Position numbers and translations under genes: made by a program. From Pseudomonas marginalis (GTDB lineage: Bacteria; Pseudomonadota; Gammaproteobacteria; Pseudomonadales; Pseudomonadaceae), in the NCBI RefSeq assembly GCF_900105325.1, contig NZ_FNSU01000003.1, positions 2,294,001-2,358,000 on the forward strand: DNA of 64,000 nt, written 5' to 3'. The notes beneath the pieces are model-generated. The model saw nothing but the letters and a program-made list of their open reading frames with translations. It did not search any database and was not told where the DNA came from. Below, in pieces: positions 18,205 to 27,061 of this stretch (position 1 is its first letter; the number at the start of each line of letters is the position of its first letter).

Positions 18205-18672
18205 CTAGATTCTATCTATCCGCCCCGAATAACACCCTTGTTTCGCATTGTGAACATGAATGTAGCTAACCTCAGGATTATCCAACATCCTCTCGATCAT
18301 CGGCTCAATCACCTGCCCTTCCACGACATCTGCATTCACCATCATGCCTTCCTCGGAAAATGCCCGCAGGGACAGCAGCCGGATTCGCATCACCTCAGGC
18401 ACCTGGTTAACCGCGTCATAAGCCTGCGTCGCCCCCTCGCGGATGAAAATCGCGTGCGACGCACGGTACGGCGAATGCGCCGGCTGGCTGACGTGATTGA
18501 GCAACAGCACGTTCTGCCCAACCTGAACGTCTTTCATCTCTATGCGGTCGGGAAAACCTGGGTGACAGTCGACTCGGTAACGCTTGATCCCACGCGCGGC
18601 AAGCTCATCGTCGGGCAAACCAAACACACTGAGAAATGGACCGGGAGCAAGGCCCGTAATGCGGAAGTTCAT
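18205..18672 (-). CDS. DUF1203 family protein
   Basis: This 155-aa protein fits DUF1203: it starts MNFRITGLAPGPF, has VDCHPGFPDRIEM after a short linker, the loop LNHVSQPAHSPYRASHAIF, and ends SYIHVHNAKQGCYSGR, with the conserved cysteine near the C-terminus. It is cytoplasmic with no known reaction. It lies upstream of the AT-rich orphan gene but differs strongly in base composition. Confidence 0.88.
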   Translation of the reverse strand: MNFRITGLAPGPFLSVFGLPDDELAARGIKRYRVDCHPGFPDRIEMKDVQVGQNVLLLNHVSQPAHSPYRASHAIFIREGATQAYDAVNQVPEVMRIRLLSLRAFSEEGMMVNADVVEGQVIEPMIERMLDNPEVSYIHVHNAKQGCYSGRIDRI

Positions 18673-18748
18673 GGTGGGCGCCTCTTAGGGTGAGCCCCAT
18701 GAGACGAGCACCTGGACAGCGGTGGCTATCCGATTCTTGCGGTGATAT

Positions 18749-19201
18749 TCACGGGCGGCTGGCTCGCTCGTAGCAAAGGTAGTCGTTCGAATCTGTGCCC
18801 ACACAGACAAACCCGGCGCGCTCATACATCAGCCGGGCAGGGTTATCGGAACGTACGCTCAATCGCAACGTCAAGAAGTCATTCTGCCCAGCCGCCGCCG
18901 CGTAAGCGTCCAGCAACGTCCGACCGATCCCCTGGCGTCGGTGAACGTCACTGACGTTGATCGTACAAAGCTCGGCAACCCCCTCCTCTGCAGTCCACAG
19001 CGAATAACCGGCCAACTGCCCGCCCAGCATCGCGATCGTCAAGCGTTCGAAGTTATCGACCCAGCGTGTAAGGTGGCGCTCCAACTGGAGCCGCCAGGCT
19101 GCTTCGTGGTCGGGCTCCCAGCGGCGGATGTAGTCCTGCTCTCCCCGATAGATCGACGGCAGATCAGTCACCGTCGCCGGCCTCAACGTCAGCGCGTTCA
19201 C
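18749..19201 (-). CDS. GNAT-family N-acetyltransferase
   Basis: This 150-aa acetyltransferase of the RimI-like type has motif A VSDVHRRQGIGRTLLDAYA (about residues 84-102) followed by NPARLMYERAGF. It starts with GTG at 19201, and the last bases of the upstream lipoprotein gene overlap as GTGA, so translation is coupled. The substrate is unknown. Confidence 0.85.
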   Translation of the reverse strand: MNALTLRPATVTDLPSIYRGEQDYIRRWEPDHEAAWRLQLERHLTRWVDNFERLTIAMLGGQLAGYSLWTAEEGVAELCTINVSDVHRRQGIGRTLLDAYAAAAGQNDFLTLRLSVRSDNPARLMYERAGFVCVGTDSNDYLCYERASRP

Positions 19202-19737
19202 TCACGCAACTCACACACAGCGCTGCCCTTCATACCGGAGGCATGTACGCTCACGTGGCGCACGGAAAAACCGGGCTTGTCCACGAGTTTCCTCTCTTCC
19301 CAGGCCCCACCGCTGGCGACCTGATAACCAATGGCGCCGTCCGCTTGCCAGGTCAGGCGCAACGTATACACACCGCGTTGGTCGGGGGCCCGATGGAAGA
19401 AGGTGTCGATGACCGGCTTGGCTTTGTTGAAGGTGCGCAGTTGGAACAAGCGCTGGTCACTGTCGGCTGGCGTGTAGCTGGAAAGAAACAGGGTGTCGTC
19501 CTCGGCAGCGTCCTCGGCCGCCGCAAGAATCACCGACGGCACCCACTTTTCGCCGCGGTCCTGGTTGTCGGTGGTGACCTTGCAGGTCAACTGGCCTGTT
19601 CCGGTGACGTTCTGGCGCAGAACGGTTTCATACATCCCATAGGGCACATCGAACGTCAGTGTTTTTTCGGTGACCTGGCCACAGCCTGCCAGCAGATAAA
19701 GCGCCGATAGACCGATGGCTCCTTGGAGAATCTTCAC
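19198..19737 (-). CDS. putative lipoprotein
   Basis: This 179-aa protein starts with GTG (AAGGAAAG upstream). The signal MKILQGAIGLSALYLLAGC ends in the lipobox LLAGC, so it should be acylated and membrane-anchored. The mature part is rich in beta-type sequence with four or more cysteines; I recognise no domain. The stop overlaps the start of the GNAT gene. The open frame continues far upstream into REP sequence, which I exclude. Confidence 0.78.
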   Translation of the reverse strand: MKILQGAIGLSALYLLAGCGQVTEKTLTFDVPYGMYETVLRQNVTGTGQLTCKVTTDNQDRGEKWVPSVILAAAEDAAEDDTLFLSSYTPADSDQRLFQLRTFNKAKPVIDTFFHRAPDQRGVYTLRLTWQADGAIGYQVASGGAWEERKLVDKPGFSVRHVSVHASGMKGSAVCELRE

Positions 19738-19865
19738 GTGCTTTCCTTTGCTTGGGGGGAATGTTTGGAGAAAAGAGGGTACCCGGCCTGCTGATAAAAG
19801 ATAAGGCGATTGTAGTGAATCGGTGCTTTCTGTGGGAAGCGGGCTTACTCTGCACTGGCTGGTTT

Positions 19866-19912
19866 TGGGGCTGCTTCGCAGCCCAACGCGAGCAAGCTCG
19901 CTCACCACAGAG
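19866..19912 (+). repeat. single REP unit
   Basis: A GGGGCTGCTTCGCAGCCC palindrome plus the tail ending GCTCGCTCACCACAG belongs to the same family as the cluster at 2.0-2.36 kb. It lies between the convergent ends of the esterase gene and the upstream region of the lipoprotein gene. Confidence 0.8.
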
Positions 19913-19945
19913 GAATGGGTGAGCCTTAGAGAGGCGCCTATCCAG

Positions 19946-20872
19946 TTATGCCTGTTCGCCATCAATGCACTGAGTGATCCACTGTCGGCTATAGGCCAAC
20001 ACCCCATCCGCCATCGCCACCGGAAAATGAATAAACCCATGGGCCGACTCCGGCAGCAGGTGTGCTTCAGCGTGGGGCCACCGCTCGGCAATCAGCAGCG
20101 TGTCATCCTTAAGCGGGTCCAACTCCCCCACAAACATCAACGCCGGGGGCAGCCCTTCAAAGTCGCCATACAACGGCGACAACGGCGGCTGTCGGCGCTC
20201 ATCATCACTCAGCCCCGGCGTGAGCATGCGCAACGCTTCCACCATCCCCGTCCCGTCCAGCAGCAACGTTTCAGGCCCGGCCGCGCGTACGCTCGGTGTG
20301 CCGGTCAGGTCGTAAACGCCGTAATACAACACCGCGCCGCTTATGCGCTTGAGCAGTTCAGGCCATTGCTTGAGGGCCAGCAACGTCGCCGCCGCCAGAT
20401 GCCCACCGGCCGACTCACCGACGACGATCACCGGCAGCCCGGCAAATTCATCATCCGTGAGCAGCCAACGTGCGGCGTTCAGGCAGTCTTCCATCAAGCC
20501 TTCAACCGGCGTATCCACCGCCAACCGATAATCCACCGACACCACCGCCACGTCGCACGCCTGCAGCATGCCCAGGTTGAGGTCGTCATCCATCTGCGCA
20601 TTGCCGATCACCCAGCCGCCGCCGTGGATATCCAGCACTACGCCCTTGGGCTTGCCGCTTGGCCGCAGGATGCGCACCGGGACGTTGTCGACAATCCTGC
20701 TTTCAGCCGGTGTGGCGCGCTTGAGCGTTTGACTGACGCGCAACAGCGCCTGGATCAAGCGCGGCGTAACGCGATTGCGGATCTTGAAGCGCGGCAGCCA
20801 GGCGAGCTTCTGATTGAAGCGGCGCATCTGGGCCAGTTCCGCCTCGTTGGCGGGCCACGGTTGGTGAGCCAT
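19946..20872 (-). CDS. alpha/beta hydrolase, HSL-type esterase
   Basis: This 308-aa esterase of the hormone-sensitive-lipase group has oxyanion-hole motif HGGGW at residues 83-87, nucleophile S154 in GESAGG, a catalytic aspartate in GELDPLKDD, and a histidine in ESAHGFIHF. No signal peptide is seen. Its start overlaps the tspO stop (ATGA), so the two are co-translated. It is expected to hydrolyse short-chain acyl esters; the physiological substrate is unknown. Confidence 0.9.
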   Translation of the reverse strand: MAHQPWPANEAELAQMRRFNQKLAWLPRFKIRNRVTPRLIQALLRVSQTLKRATPAESRIVDNVPVRILRPSGKPKGVVLDIHGGGWVIGNAQMDDDLNLGMLQACDVAVVSVDYRLAVDTPVEGLMEDCLNAARWLLTDDEFAGLPVIVVGESAGGHLAAATLLALKQWPELLKRISGAVLYYGVYDLTGTPSVRAAGPETLLLDGTGMVEALRMLTPGLSDDERRQPPLSPLYGDFEGLPPALMFVGELDPLKDDTLLIAERWPHAEAHLLPESAHGFIHFPVAMADGVLAYSRQWITQCIDGEQA

Positions 20873-21312
20873 CAGCGGTTATTACGCAGGATCGAGAAAT
20901 TCAGCGCCGCCGCCACACACAGCCACGCCAGGTACGGGAACAGGATCAGGCCGGTGATCAGGTCCAGGCGCACGGCCAGTACCACCATCGCCGCCACGGT
21001 GATCCACAGCAACACGATGATCACCATCCCGGCCAGCAGGCGATGCGCGCCGAAAAATACCGGCGTCCACAGGGTATTCAGGGCAATTTGCGCAGCCCAC
21101 AGCGCCAGCACCATTTGACTGCCGGGGATCAGGCTCAAGCGATAGCCGGCCCAGGCCAGCAGCAGGTAGATGATCGTCCAGGCCACCGGAAACAGCCAAT
21201 TGGGTGGGGTGAAGCTGGGTTTGACGAGGGATTCATACCAGGCGCCGGGTTTGAAAATGACGCCGGTACTGGCGGCGGCGGCGCAGGCAAGCAGGAAGAT
21301 AAAGAAGGTCAT
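20872..21312 (-). CDS. tspO: TspO/MBR family tryptophan-rich sensory protein
   Basis: This 146-aa membrane protein with five hydrophobic segments has the family hallmarks: KPSFTPPNWLFPVAWT (about residues 30-46), WAGYRL, LNTLWTPVFFG and the C-terminal PYLAWL. Relatives bind porphyrins and other tetrapyrroles. The start at 21312 has AAGGA upstream. It is the first gene of a two-gene operon with the esterase. Confidence 0.93.
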   Translation of the reverse strand: MTFFIFLLACAAAASTGVIFKPGAWYESLVKPSFTPPNWLFPVAWTIIYLLLAWAGYRLSLIPGSQMVLALWAAQIALNTLWTPVFFGAHRLLAGMVIIVLLWITVAAMVVLAVRLDLITGLILFPYLAWLCVAAALNFSILRNNR

Positions 21313-21380
21313 CGTCTGTCCTTGGCGGGAGTGATTTGAAGCTTGGACGTGCGACACCTACCTAAAAGTTCAGCGCCAAT

Positions 21381-21953
21381 TCATTCCGGTATCTCCACCC
21401 CGACAATCCTCAGCCAAGGCCACCGCGCCTGATAACTGCGCGCCTTCTGCTCAAACAACGCCTGCTCCGGATGCAGTGGATTAATCCGCAAAATCCCCAG
21501 TTCCACATCCTCCAACCCATACGGCGCATACACCTGGCCCGTGGCAATCTCCAAGCCGATGCACGTACCGGCCACCAGATAACGGTCGACCCCGTCGCGC
21601 GCCGACTGCAACTGCGGGTAAGGCCGACCAAAGCGTTTGCCGTACCAAAGGTGCACCCGCGCCTGGTTCTTGACCTCGACATTCACGCCCAAGTCTTTGA
21701 ACAGCTCATCCGCCGCACGAATCACCGCGTCTTCCGCCTCGTAGGACAGGTCGGTGTCGAAGTAAAAAACGTCGTAATCCTTCACGCCCTGATCAGCCGG
21801 CAGATTCGCCTGATGATTCCACACCGCCTGGAACAAGCAGCCCGCCGTGAGCATGCACTGGTCCACGCCAAGCTCAGGCAGGCGCGCAGTGATTTCGGCG
21901 TTGACGGGGTTGGCCATGGCCAGTTCGAGCAGGGTTTCGACGGTCAATGTCAT
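21381..21953 (-). CDS. nucleotidyltransferase family protein (NTP_transf_6 / COG3575)
   Basis: This 190-aa protein has the DYDVFYFDTDLSYEAED block (about residues 58-75), which supplies the paired aspartates of a polymerase-beta-like nucleotidyltransferase fold, and AARVHLWYGKRFG-like residues typical of this family of unknown substrate. A GGAG site precedes the ATG at 21953. It is divergent from chrA. Confidence 0.85.
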   Translation of the reverse strand: MTLTVETLLELAMANPVNAEITARLPELGVDQCMLTAGCLFQAVWNHQANLPADQGVKDYDVFYFDTDLSYEAEDAVIRAADELFKDLGVNVEVKNQARVHLWYGKRFGRPYPQLQSARDGVDRYLVAGTCIGLEIATGQVYAPYGLEDVELGILRINPLHPEQALFEQKARSYQARWPWLRIVGVEIPE

Positions 21954-22082
21954 GGAGGCTCCTTCATCATCGGTACGGTCCTGGGGAGCAACGGTACAAC
22001 ATTGAGCGCTGGCGCCGCTTCTTCACGTCATCAAAATTCGCTAAGGTGCCGCGATGCCCTGCCCTCACCGAGACCGCCCGCC

Positions 22083-23291
22083 TTGGCTGACTCCCCAGCA
22101 AATCGACGCGAAAGCCCCTGGTCAGTGTTCCTGATTTTCCTGCGCCTGGGCCTTACCTCCTTTGGCGGCCCGATTGCGCACCTGGGTTATTTCCGGGACG
22201 CGTTCGTGACCCGGCGACGCTGGCTGAGCGAGCGCAGTTACGCGGACTTGGTCGCGCTGTGCCAATTCCTGCCCGGCCCCGCCAGCAGCCAGGTCGGCAT
22301 CGCCCTCGGCCTGTCGCGCGCGGGGTACGGCGGCGCATTGGCGGCGTGGCTCGGGTTTACCCTGCCGTCCGCCGTTGTGCTGATCCTGTTGGCCTTGGGC
22401 ATCACCCGGCACAGCACCGCCATCCCGCCCGGCGCGTTGCATGGCCTTAAAGTGGTGGCCGTCGCCGTGGTCGCCCAGGCCGTGTGGGGCATGGCGCGCA
22501 ACCTGTGCACCGACGCCCCGCGCGTGGCCGTGATGCTGCTCGCCGCCTGCGTGGCCCTGCTGCAAACATCGGCGTGGGGCCAGGTCGGCGTGATCCTCAT
22601 CGCGGGCATGGCCGGCCTGCTGCTGTTCAAGCCCACACCGCCCACCACGCACGACGCCCTGCCCGTGACCATCAGCCGTCGCGCCGGGGCGCTATGGCTG
22701 TCGCTGTTTGTGCTGTTGCTGGCCAGCCTGCCGATCCTCGCCCAGTTGATGCCCAACCCAACCCTGGCCGTGACCGACGCCTTCTACCGCACAGGCGCGC
22801 TGGTATTCGGCGGCGGCCACGTGGTGCTGCCCTTGCTGCAAGCCGAAGTCGTGCCCCGCCACTGGGTGAGCAACGACGTGTTCCTCGCCGGCTACGGCGC
22901 CGTCCAAGCCATGCCCGGCCCGCTGTTCACCTTCGCCGCCTTCCTCGGCGCCTCGATGACCCAAGCGCCGAACGGCTGGCTCGGTGGCCTGCTCTGCCTG
23001 CTGGCGATCTTCGCACCGTCGTTTTTACTGGTGCTGGGCGCACTGCCCTTCTGGGAAAGCCTGCGCCGCAGCCCGCGCACCCAAGCCGCGCTGGCGGGCG
23101 TGAACGCGGCGGTGGTCGGCCTGTTGCTGGCGGCGCTGTACCAACCGGTGTGGACCAGCGCCATCTTCACCGCCCAGGACGTCGCCCTGGCGCTGATTGG
23201 CCTGGTGGCGCTGATGGTGTGGAAACTGCCACCGTGGCTGGTGGTTGTAGGAAGCGGCGCGGCGGGATGGTTATTAAGTCTTACGGTGTGA
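22083..23291 (+). CDS. chrA: chromate efflux transporter ChrA
   Basis: This ~402-aa CHR-family membrane protein is made of two homologous halves. Each begins with a hallmark motif (FLRLGLTSFGGPIAHLGYF near the N-terminus; FGGGHVVLPLLQ in the second half) and has a QFLPGP or QAMPGP loop. It exports chromate from the cytoplasm using the proton motive force. No ATG fits; a TTG at 22083 giving MADSPANRRESPW is my choice, with a weak ribosome site, so the exact start is uncertain. Confidence 0.88.
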   Translation: MADSPANRRESPWSVFLIFLRLGLTSFGGPIAHLGYFRDAFVTRRRWLSERSYADLVALCQFLPGPASSQVGIALGLSRAGYGGALAAWLGFTLPSAVVLILLALGITRHSTAIPPGALHGLKVVAVAVVAQAVWGMARNLCTDAPRVAVMLLAACVALLQTSAWGQVGVILIAGMAGLLLFKPTPPTTHDALPVTISRRAGALWLSLFVLLLASLPILAQLMPNPTLAVTDAFYRTGALVFGGGHVVLPLLQAEVVPRHWVSNDVFLAGYGAVQAMPGPLFTFAAFLGASMTQAPNGWLGGLLCLLAIFAPSFLLVLGALPFWESLRRSPRTQAALAGVNAAVVGLLLAALYQPVWTSAIFTAQDVALALIGLVALMVWKLPPWLVVVGSGAAGWLLSLTV

Positions 23292-23326
23292 GCCGCGCAG
23301 CCACCGCGCCGTGCTCCGGCTGATGA

Positions 23327-23560
23327 TCAGCCTTTCAACTCACCCGCCCGATGACCCGCCGCATCGTCGTAAGCCACATACAACGACTCGGCGATTTGGC
23401 TTTTGATGGCCTTGGTGGACTCCAGCCCCAACACAAAACCTTCCGCCTTACCGCCGGCACGGTTGAGTTCTTCGGGGGTGGACGCGCCGGTGATGGCGTC
23501 AAGCAGCTTGATGGCGTGAGGGCCTACACCCTTGGGAAGGCTGATTTGGTCGATGGACAT
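23327..23560 (-). CDS. small conserved hypothetical protein
   Basis: This 77-aa soluble protein starts MSIDQISLPKGVGPHAIKLL with AAGGT upstream; the open frame extends 27 codons further but lacks a better start. It has helical content, no signal or membrane segment, and no family that I recognise. Confidence 0.65.
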   Translation of the reverse strand: MSIDQISLPKGVGPHAIKLLDAITGASTPEELNRAGGKAEGFVLGLESTKAIKSQIAESLYVAYDDAAGHRAGELKG

Positions 23561-23784
23561 GGGCGATACCTTGAAAGAGAGAGATCGGTAGCGCGTGGAA
23601 CCACTGCCGGGGGTGGCATGGTAGACCGTTATACGCCGCAAGGGGCTGTTTTCCGGGTGAGCCTGATGCCCCCCTTCAAACTCAAGATGCCTTAATCATG
23701 TCATTTAGCTATCATGCATCACCCCGGCCTCGCGTCATCGCGCGGGGCCCGCACACTTAATCCAACAAAGACCAGGGACAGGCA

Positions 23785-23999
23785 ATGCCGCCATTCAAGA
23801 CACTGCTCGCCGCCAGCCTGCTGCTGCTCGCGTTCATGCCGGGGGCCTCAAAGGCCAGGAAGCCCAAGATATGCGGAGCATCATCCGAGTGGTGCGCTTG
23901 ACTCACGCCAACGACACACCGAGCCAAGCCTTCACAACTGAATACGACCGCGGCCTGGCGCTGAGGGCCAAGAAGCATGCGGCAGCAACAACGAACTGA
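23785..23999 (+). pseudogene. small secreted-protein gene with a frameshift
   Basis: The ATG at 23785 opens a frame with a clear signal peptide (MPPFKTLLAASLLLLAFMPG) that stops after 38 codons. The +1 frame from about 23850 continues without stop as QEAQDMRSIIRVVRL and on through TEYDRGLALRAKKHA to a TGA at 23997-23999. Joining the frames gives a ~71-aa exported protein, so one base was lost or gained near 23840-23860. Its last ten codons plus following bases are the left copy of the direct repeat that flanks the DUF6602 cassette. Confidence 0.55.
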
Positions 24000-24009
24000 C
24001 CAAGGCAAA
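23971..24009 (+). repeat. left 39-bp direct repeat flanking the DUF6602 cassette
   Basis: The 39 bases starting AGAAGCATGCGGCAG and ending GACCAAGGCAAA match 25136-25174 with three substitutions. It overlaps the 3' end and stop codon of the frameshifted secreted-protein gene. Confidence 0.85.
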
Positions 24010-24242
24010 TTCCCTCACCGGAAACTCATCAGGGTCAGCTCACATCTTAAACATCGTTCAAACGTAGTGTGAACCGGATGTTCCATCCAAATCCAAAACA
24101 ACATACCCAACGGCTTTAAAAACCACTTTTACTGATTGACTATGAACACGATATAGACCATCGCCCGCACACCGAAAGCAAACTCCAACATTATCTCCAA
24201 AATAATTATCGCCCACACTTTCACATCAGGATGTAATGACAC

Positions 24243-25067
24243 ATGCCAAGCCAGACAAAGAACATAAATATTAAAGAAATATTCAGACTGATATCAAAAC
24301 AAATCAAAGTCGAATATGAAGAACTTGCCTCCCAGATCCCCCACTACGGAGAGCGCGGCGAGGGTCGCGAAGAAGTTGTAAAAAACTTACTAAAAAAATA
24401 TCTTCCAGAGAGATTCGGGGTCAGCACAGGCTTTGTAATGGACATTAATGGGGCCATCTCCCAACAGTCTGACATAATAATATTTGACCGTTTTGTAGCG
24501 CCAAAATTTAAAATTGCAGGTGACAAATATGTATACCCATGCGAATCCGTTGTTGCTGTTGGAGAAGTCAAAAGCTTCATGGACAAAATCGAATTAAAAG
24601 ATGCACTGACCAAGCTAACAAAAATACGACAACTCGACAGATCCGCAAACAACAAAAATAAAACCCGCCTTGGATACCACTTCAAAAACAATCACTCACT
24701 GATCTCACCAAAAAACAACAACTGCGACTCAATATGGACCTTCATATTCTGCTCAGACAGCCCAAAGCTAGATACAGTTACAACCAACCTAGCCAATGAA
24801 CTAAAGTCATTAGAAAAGCATCTCTGGCCCAACATGGCATGCATTTTAAACAAGGGAATCATATCCTACTACTCACACTCTGGTTTAACAACAGACCCCA
24901 GAGAAGCTGTCGGCCTGTACTACAGCACTGAAGACGAATCAGAATACTCACTACTTAAATGGTTCATGCTCTTATGCAATGACATTTGCGACAACCAAAT
25001 AACTACAATCGATTCAATAAACTACCTTAGATCACCAAACACAAAAAACATAAAACACCAACTATAA
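24243..25067 (+). CDS. DUF6602 protein, PD-(D/E)XK nuclease-like
   Basis: This 274-aa protein fits DUF6602: HYGERGEGREEVVKNLL (residues 34-50), LPERFGVSTGFVMD, SQQSDIIIFD and VVAVGEVKSF. D77 and E108-V-K110 are spaced like the D...ExK core of restriction-endonuclease-fold nucleases. Codon use is AT-rich, unlike both neighbours. It is the only gene in a ~1.1-kb segment bounded by 39-bp direct repeats. Family members are often seen in defence or mobile contexts. A restriction-like antiviral role is inference. Confidence 0.83.
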   Translation: MPSQTKNINIKEIFRLISKQIKVEYEELASQIPHYGERGEGREEVVKNLLKKYLPERFGVSTGFVMDINGAISQQSDIIIFDRFVAPKFKIAGDKYVYPCESVVAVGEVKSFMDKIELKDALTKLTKIRQLDRSANNKNKTRLGYHFKNNHSLISPKNNNCDSIWTFIFCSDSPKLDTVTTNLANELKSLEKHLWPNMACILNKGIISYYSHSGLTTDPREAVGLYYSTEDESEYSLLKWFMLLCNDICDNQITTIDSINYLRSPNTKNIKHQL

Positions 25068-25135
25068 GACTAGTAAACACTACCGCTCTTTTAATACCTG
25101 AAAAAACAGGGTGGATTTAATTGAATACGAGCGCT

Positions 25136-25174
25136 AGAAGCATGCGACAGCAGCAGCGAACTGACCAAGGCAAA
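25136..25174 (+). repeat. right 39-bp direct repeat flanking the DUF6602 cassette
   Basis: It matches 23971-24009 in 36 of 39 positions. Similarity extends leftwards to about 25121 (TTGAATACGA, as at the same point upstream of the left copy) with two short deletions. This copy is therefore a decayed second piece of the secreted-protein gene's 3' end. Confidence 0.85.
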
Positions 25175-25179
25175 CGCTC

Positions 25180-25229
25180 CCCCTTGTGGCGAGGGAGCTT
25201 GCTCCCGTGGGGCTGCGCAGCAGCCCCCA
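25180..25229. repeat. REP-like palindromes
   Basis: Two adjacent palindromes, GAGGGAGCTTGCTCCC and GGGGCTGCGCAGCAGCCCC, lie just right of the DUF6602 repeat. They belong to a REP type different from those at 2 kb and 6.4 kb. Confidence 0.65.
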
Positions 25230-25349
25230 ACCATTCGCAGCACAGATGAACAACAGAGCCTGGCCACCCTGTTCCACTGCCTGTGCTTTCTCAGAATCCG
25301 TCGAATTATCCAGACAACGTGCACATTCGCCCCTAAGCGGGTGCTCCAA

Positions 25350-26036
25350 TTACGGCATGGAAATCCTGTATTCGGCGAGCTTGGCCTTGTTCTCCTGCTC
25401 CAGGTACTTCTTGTCGACGATCTGCGAGAACTTCATGAAGTCGGCCTTGGCGTCTTCCCTGTTGCCCAAATGGTCGTACGCGATCCCGCGCGCATAATAG
25501 GCCCAGGCGTAGTCCGGCTGGCGCTGAAGGCCGGTACTGAATGCTTCGGCGGCCTCCCGGTACTGACCCAGGTCTGTCAGTGCGAGGCCCAGATGATAGT
25601 AGGTCGGCATATTGAAGCCGGCCCCCTTTCCTGCTTCTCCCATTCCGTTGTCAAGGTTGAACTGCACGAGCTCAAGGGCTTTTTTCGGGTTACCAGCGGC
25701 GCGATACATGGCGCTCAAGTCCAGGTAGGCGCGCGGCTCAGGCTTGACCACCAGTTGCATGGATTTCTCCTTGGCGGCCAAGGCTTCGGGAAAGCGCTTG
25801 AGGTTGAGGTAGGCGTCGGCCTGCACCGCATAAATCAAACTATGCAGCGAGGCAGGCAGCGTAGCTTTCTGCAGGCATAGATCACCTTCCTGCAGCACCA
25901 AGGGGTAGTTTTCGGCTTTGGACGCCTTTAACTGATTAGCGCAGTGGGCAAGGTTGGCTTTTTGCGGGTTCTGCATCCCTGCACAACCGGTGAGGAGGGC
26001 GGAGCAGGCAATCAGTGCGAGCCAGCGAGTATTCAT
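25350..26036 (-). CDS. TPR-containing lipoprotein
   Basis: This 228-aa protein has lipoprotein signal MNTRWLALIACSALLTGCAG with lipobox LTGC. At least three tetratricopeptide-like repeats follow (about residues 70-200; for example YAWAYYARGIAYDHLGNREDAKA), forming a protein-interaction scaffold. The ATG at 26036 is favoured over one three codons upstream because AAGG lies 8-10 bases before it. It is 14 bases downstream of the next envelope gene, so probably one operon. Confidence 0.87.
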   Translation of the reverse strand: MNTRWLALIACSALLTGCAGMQNPQKANLAHCANQLKASKAENYPLVLQEGDLCLQKATLPASLHSLIYAVQADAYLNLKRFPEALAAKEKSMQLVVKPEPRAYLDLSAMYRAAGNPKKALELVQFNLDNGMGEAGKGAGFNMPTYYHLGLALTDLGQYREAAEAFSTGLQRQPDYAWAYYARGIAYDHLGNREDAKADFMKFSQIVDKKYLEQENKAKLAEYRISMP

Positions 26037-26050
26037 GATCAGCATCCTTG

Positions 26051-26716
26051 TCAGTCGAGCAGATGAGCGTTGAGGTCAGGGCGATAGACCTGCAGGAGCG
26101 GCGCGGTCACGGTGCCTTGCAGCGAGCAGAACACGGTGGTGTGTCCCACGAGCGACGGTGACGTGTCGCCCGCGTCGACCATCAGCACGCGGTCTACGAA
26201 ACCAAACGGCGTGGCGACACCAGGACCGGTCAGCCCTTCGGTGCGCCATTGGCCGATCGGGTCACCGACACGGCGGATTTCGGCGCGGGTAATGGCTTTG
26301 CCCTGACTGACAAAACGTGCGTTATCAACGATCAGCGGCTTGAGCTTTGCGGCCACCTCTTGCGGCGAGCCATCGGTTACAAACCCCCAGAACAGAAAAT
26401 TGCCGACGTCCTTGATGGTTTGGGCCTGGTTGTAATAGCCGACCATACGCACGCCGTTAACGATCAGGGGCGTTTCGAAGTGTTGGTAAGTGCCACCTTC
26501 CTGCAGCGGACTCATGATGGTCGGTGCCTTGACCGAACCGTAGTCACTCAGGCGCAAGGTCCCTGCTGGCAAGCGCGCATCGCGCAGGCTCTCGAAGAAA
26601 TGTGCATCGCAACGAGAGAACTCGGTCAGCAGTTGTTCGGGCGTGGTGACGGTACGGGCTTGGGCAGTGCAGGCGACGGCGAGCAATGCAACGCCGGAAA
26701 AAAGAGAGCGGAACAT
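26051..26716 (-). CDS. exported protein, paralogue of the 31.4-kb gene
   Basis: This 221-aa protein has a signal peptide (MFRSLFSGVALLAVACTAQA). The mature part starts with FSRCDAHFFESL, has GNFLFWGFV, and ends with FCSLQGTVTAPLLQVYRPDL. These blocks recur in the same order in the protein at 31438-32694 (FTRCDATFFSRL, YYYWGFV, SCSLQGGVDAALLAWSRPDI), so the two are paralogues, the other having an extra C-terminal ~200 residues. The function is unknown; it is likely periplasmic, and in operon with the TPR lipoprotein. Confidence 0.78.
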   Translation of the reverse strand: MFRSLFSGVALLAVACTAQARTVTTPEQLLTEFSRCDAHFFESLRDARLPAGTLRLSDYGSVKAPTIMSPLQEGGTYQHFETPLIVNGVRMVGYYNQAQTIKDVGNFLFWGFVTDGSPQEVAAKLKPLIVDNARFVSQGKAITRAEIRRVGDPIGQWRTEGLTGPGVATPFGFVDRVLMVDAGDTSPSLVGHTTVFCSLQGTVTAPLLQVYRPDLNAHLLD

Positions 26717-27061
26717 TAAAATCATCCGTGAAGTGGGAACAAAAGCTGTCGGCGGGTGAGTGGGAAACTTTAGCAATACGGGCCTGCGTTGAAAATATCC
26801 GTGTGCCGCTGGTCCCGCCCCCCCTGACTACTGCCACCCGCTTGCGCACACTGCTAACCTGCGGCCTTTATGCCTGCAAAAGGAAGGTTTACATCGCCAT
26901 GGAGATTCAGGAAATCAAGCACCACCTGGCCCGCCCTGCCGTGAAGTTTGTGGCTGGCGGCTCCAGTTGCTCTTCAGCGCCGGTAAGCTTCGTGCCAAAG
27001 GCGGGTGCGGATTCCGGATTTTGTACAAATTGGGGCGACAAGCTCCAAGGCAGCCTTGCCT
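26717..27061 (+). other. intergenic stretch with a possible gene remnant
   Basis: Within this 345-base gap an ATG at 26899, with AAGGAAGG upstream, opens MEIQEIKHHLARPAVKFVAG. It resembles the N-terminus of a conserved pseudomonad protein as I recall, but the frame then loses any conserved look and runs into the 3' end of the lysE-type gene on the other strand. I read it as a 5' fragment left after a deletion. No other gene is visible. Confidence 0.3.

Noticed and set aside
19198..20091. Extended form of the lipoprotein gene running to 20091
   Set aside because: The first ~118 codons read through REP sequence and across the 3' end of the esterase gene. The GTG with lipobox signal at 19737 is a much better start.
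25091..25349. Small minus-strand frames right of the DUF6602 cassette
   Set aside because: They read across REP palindromes and the direct repeat; no family resemblance.
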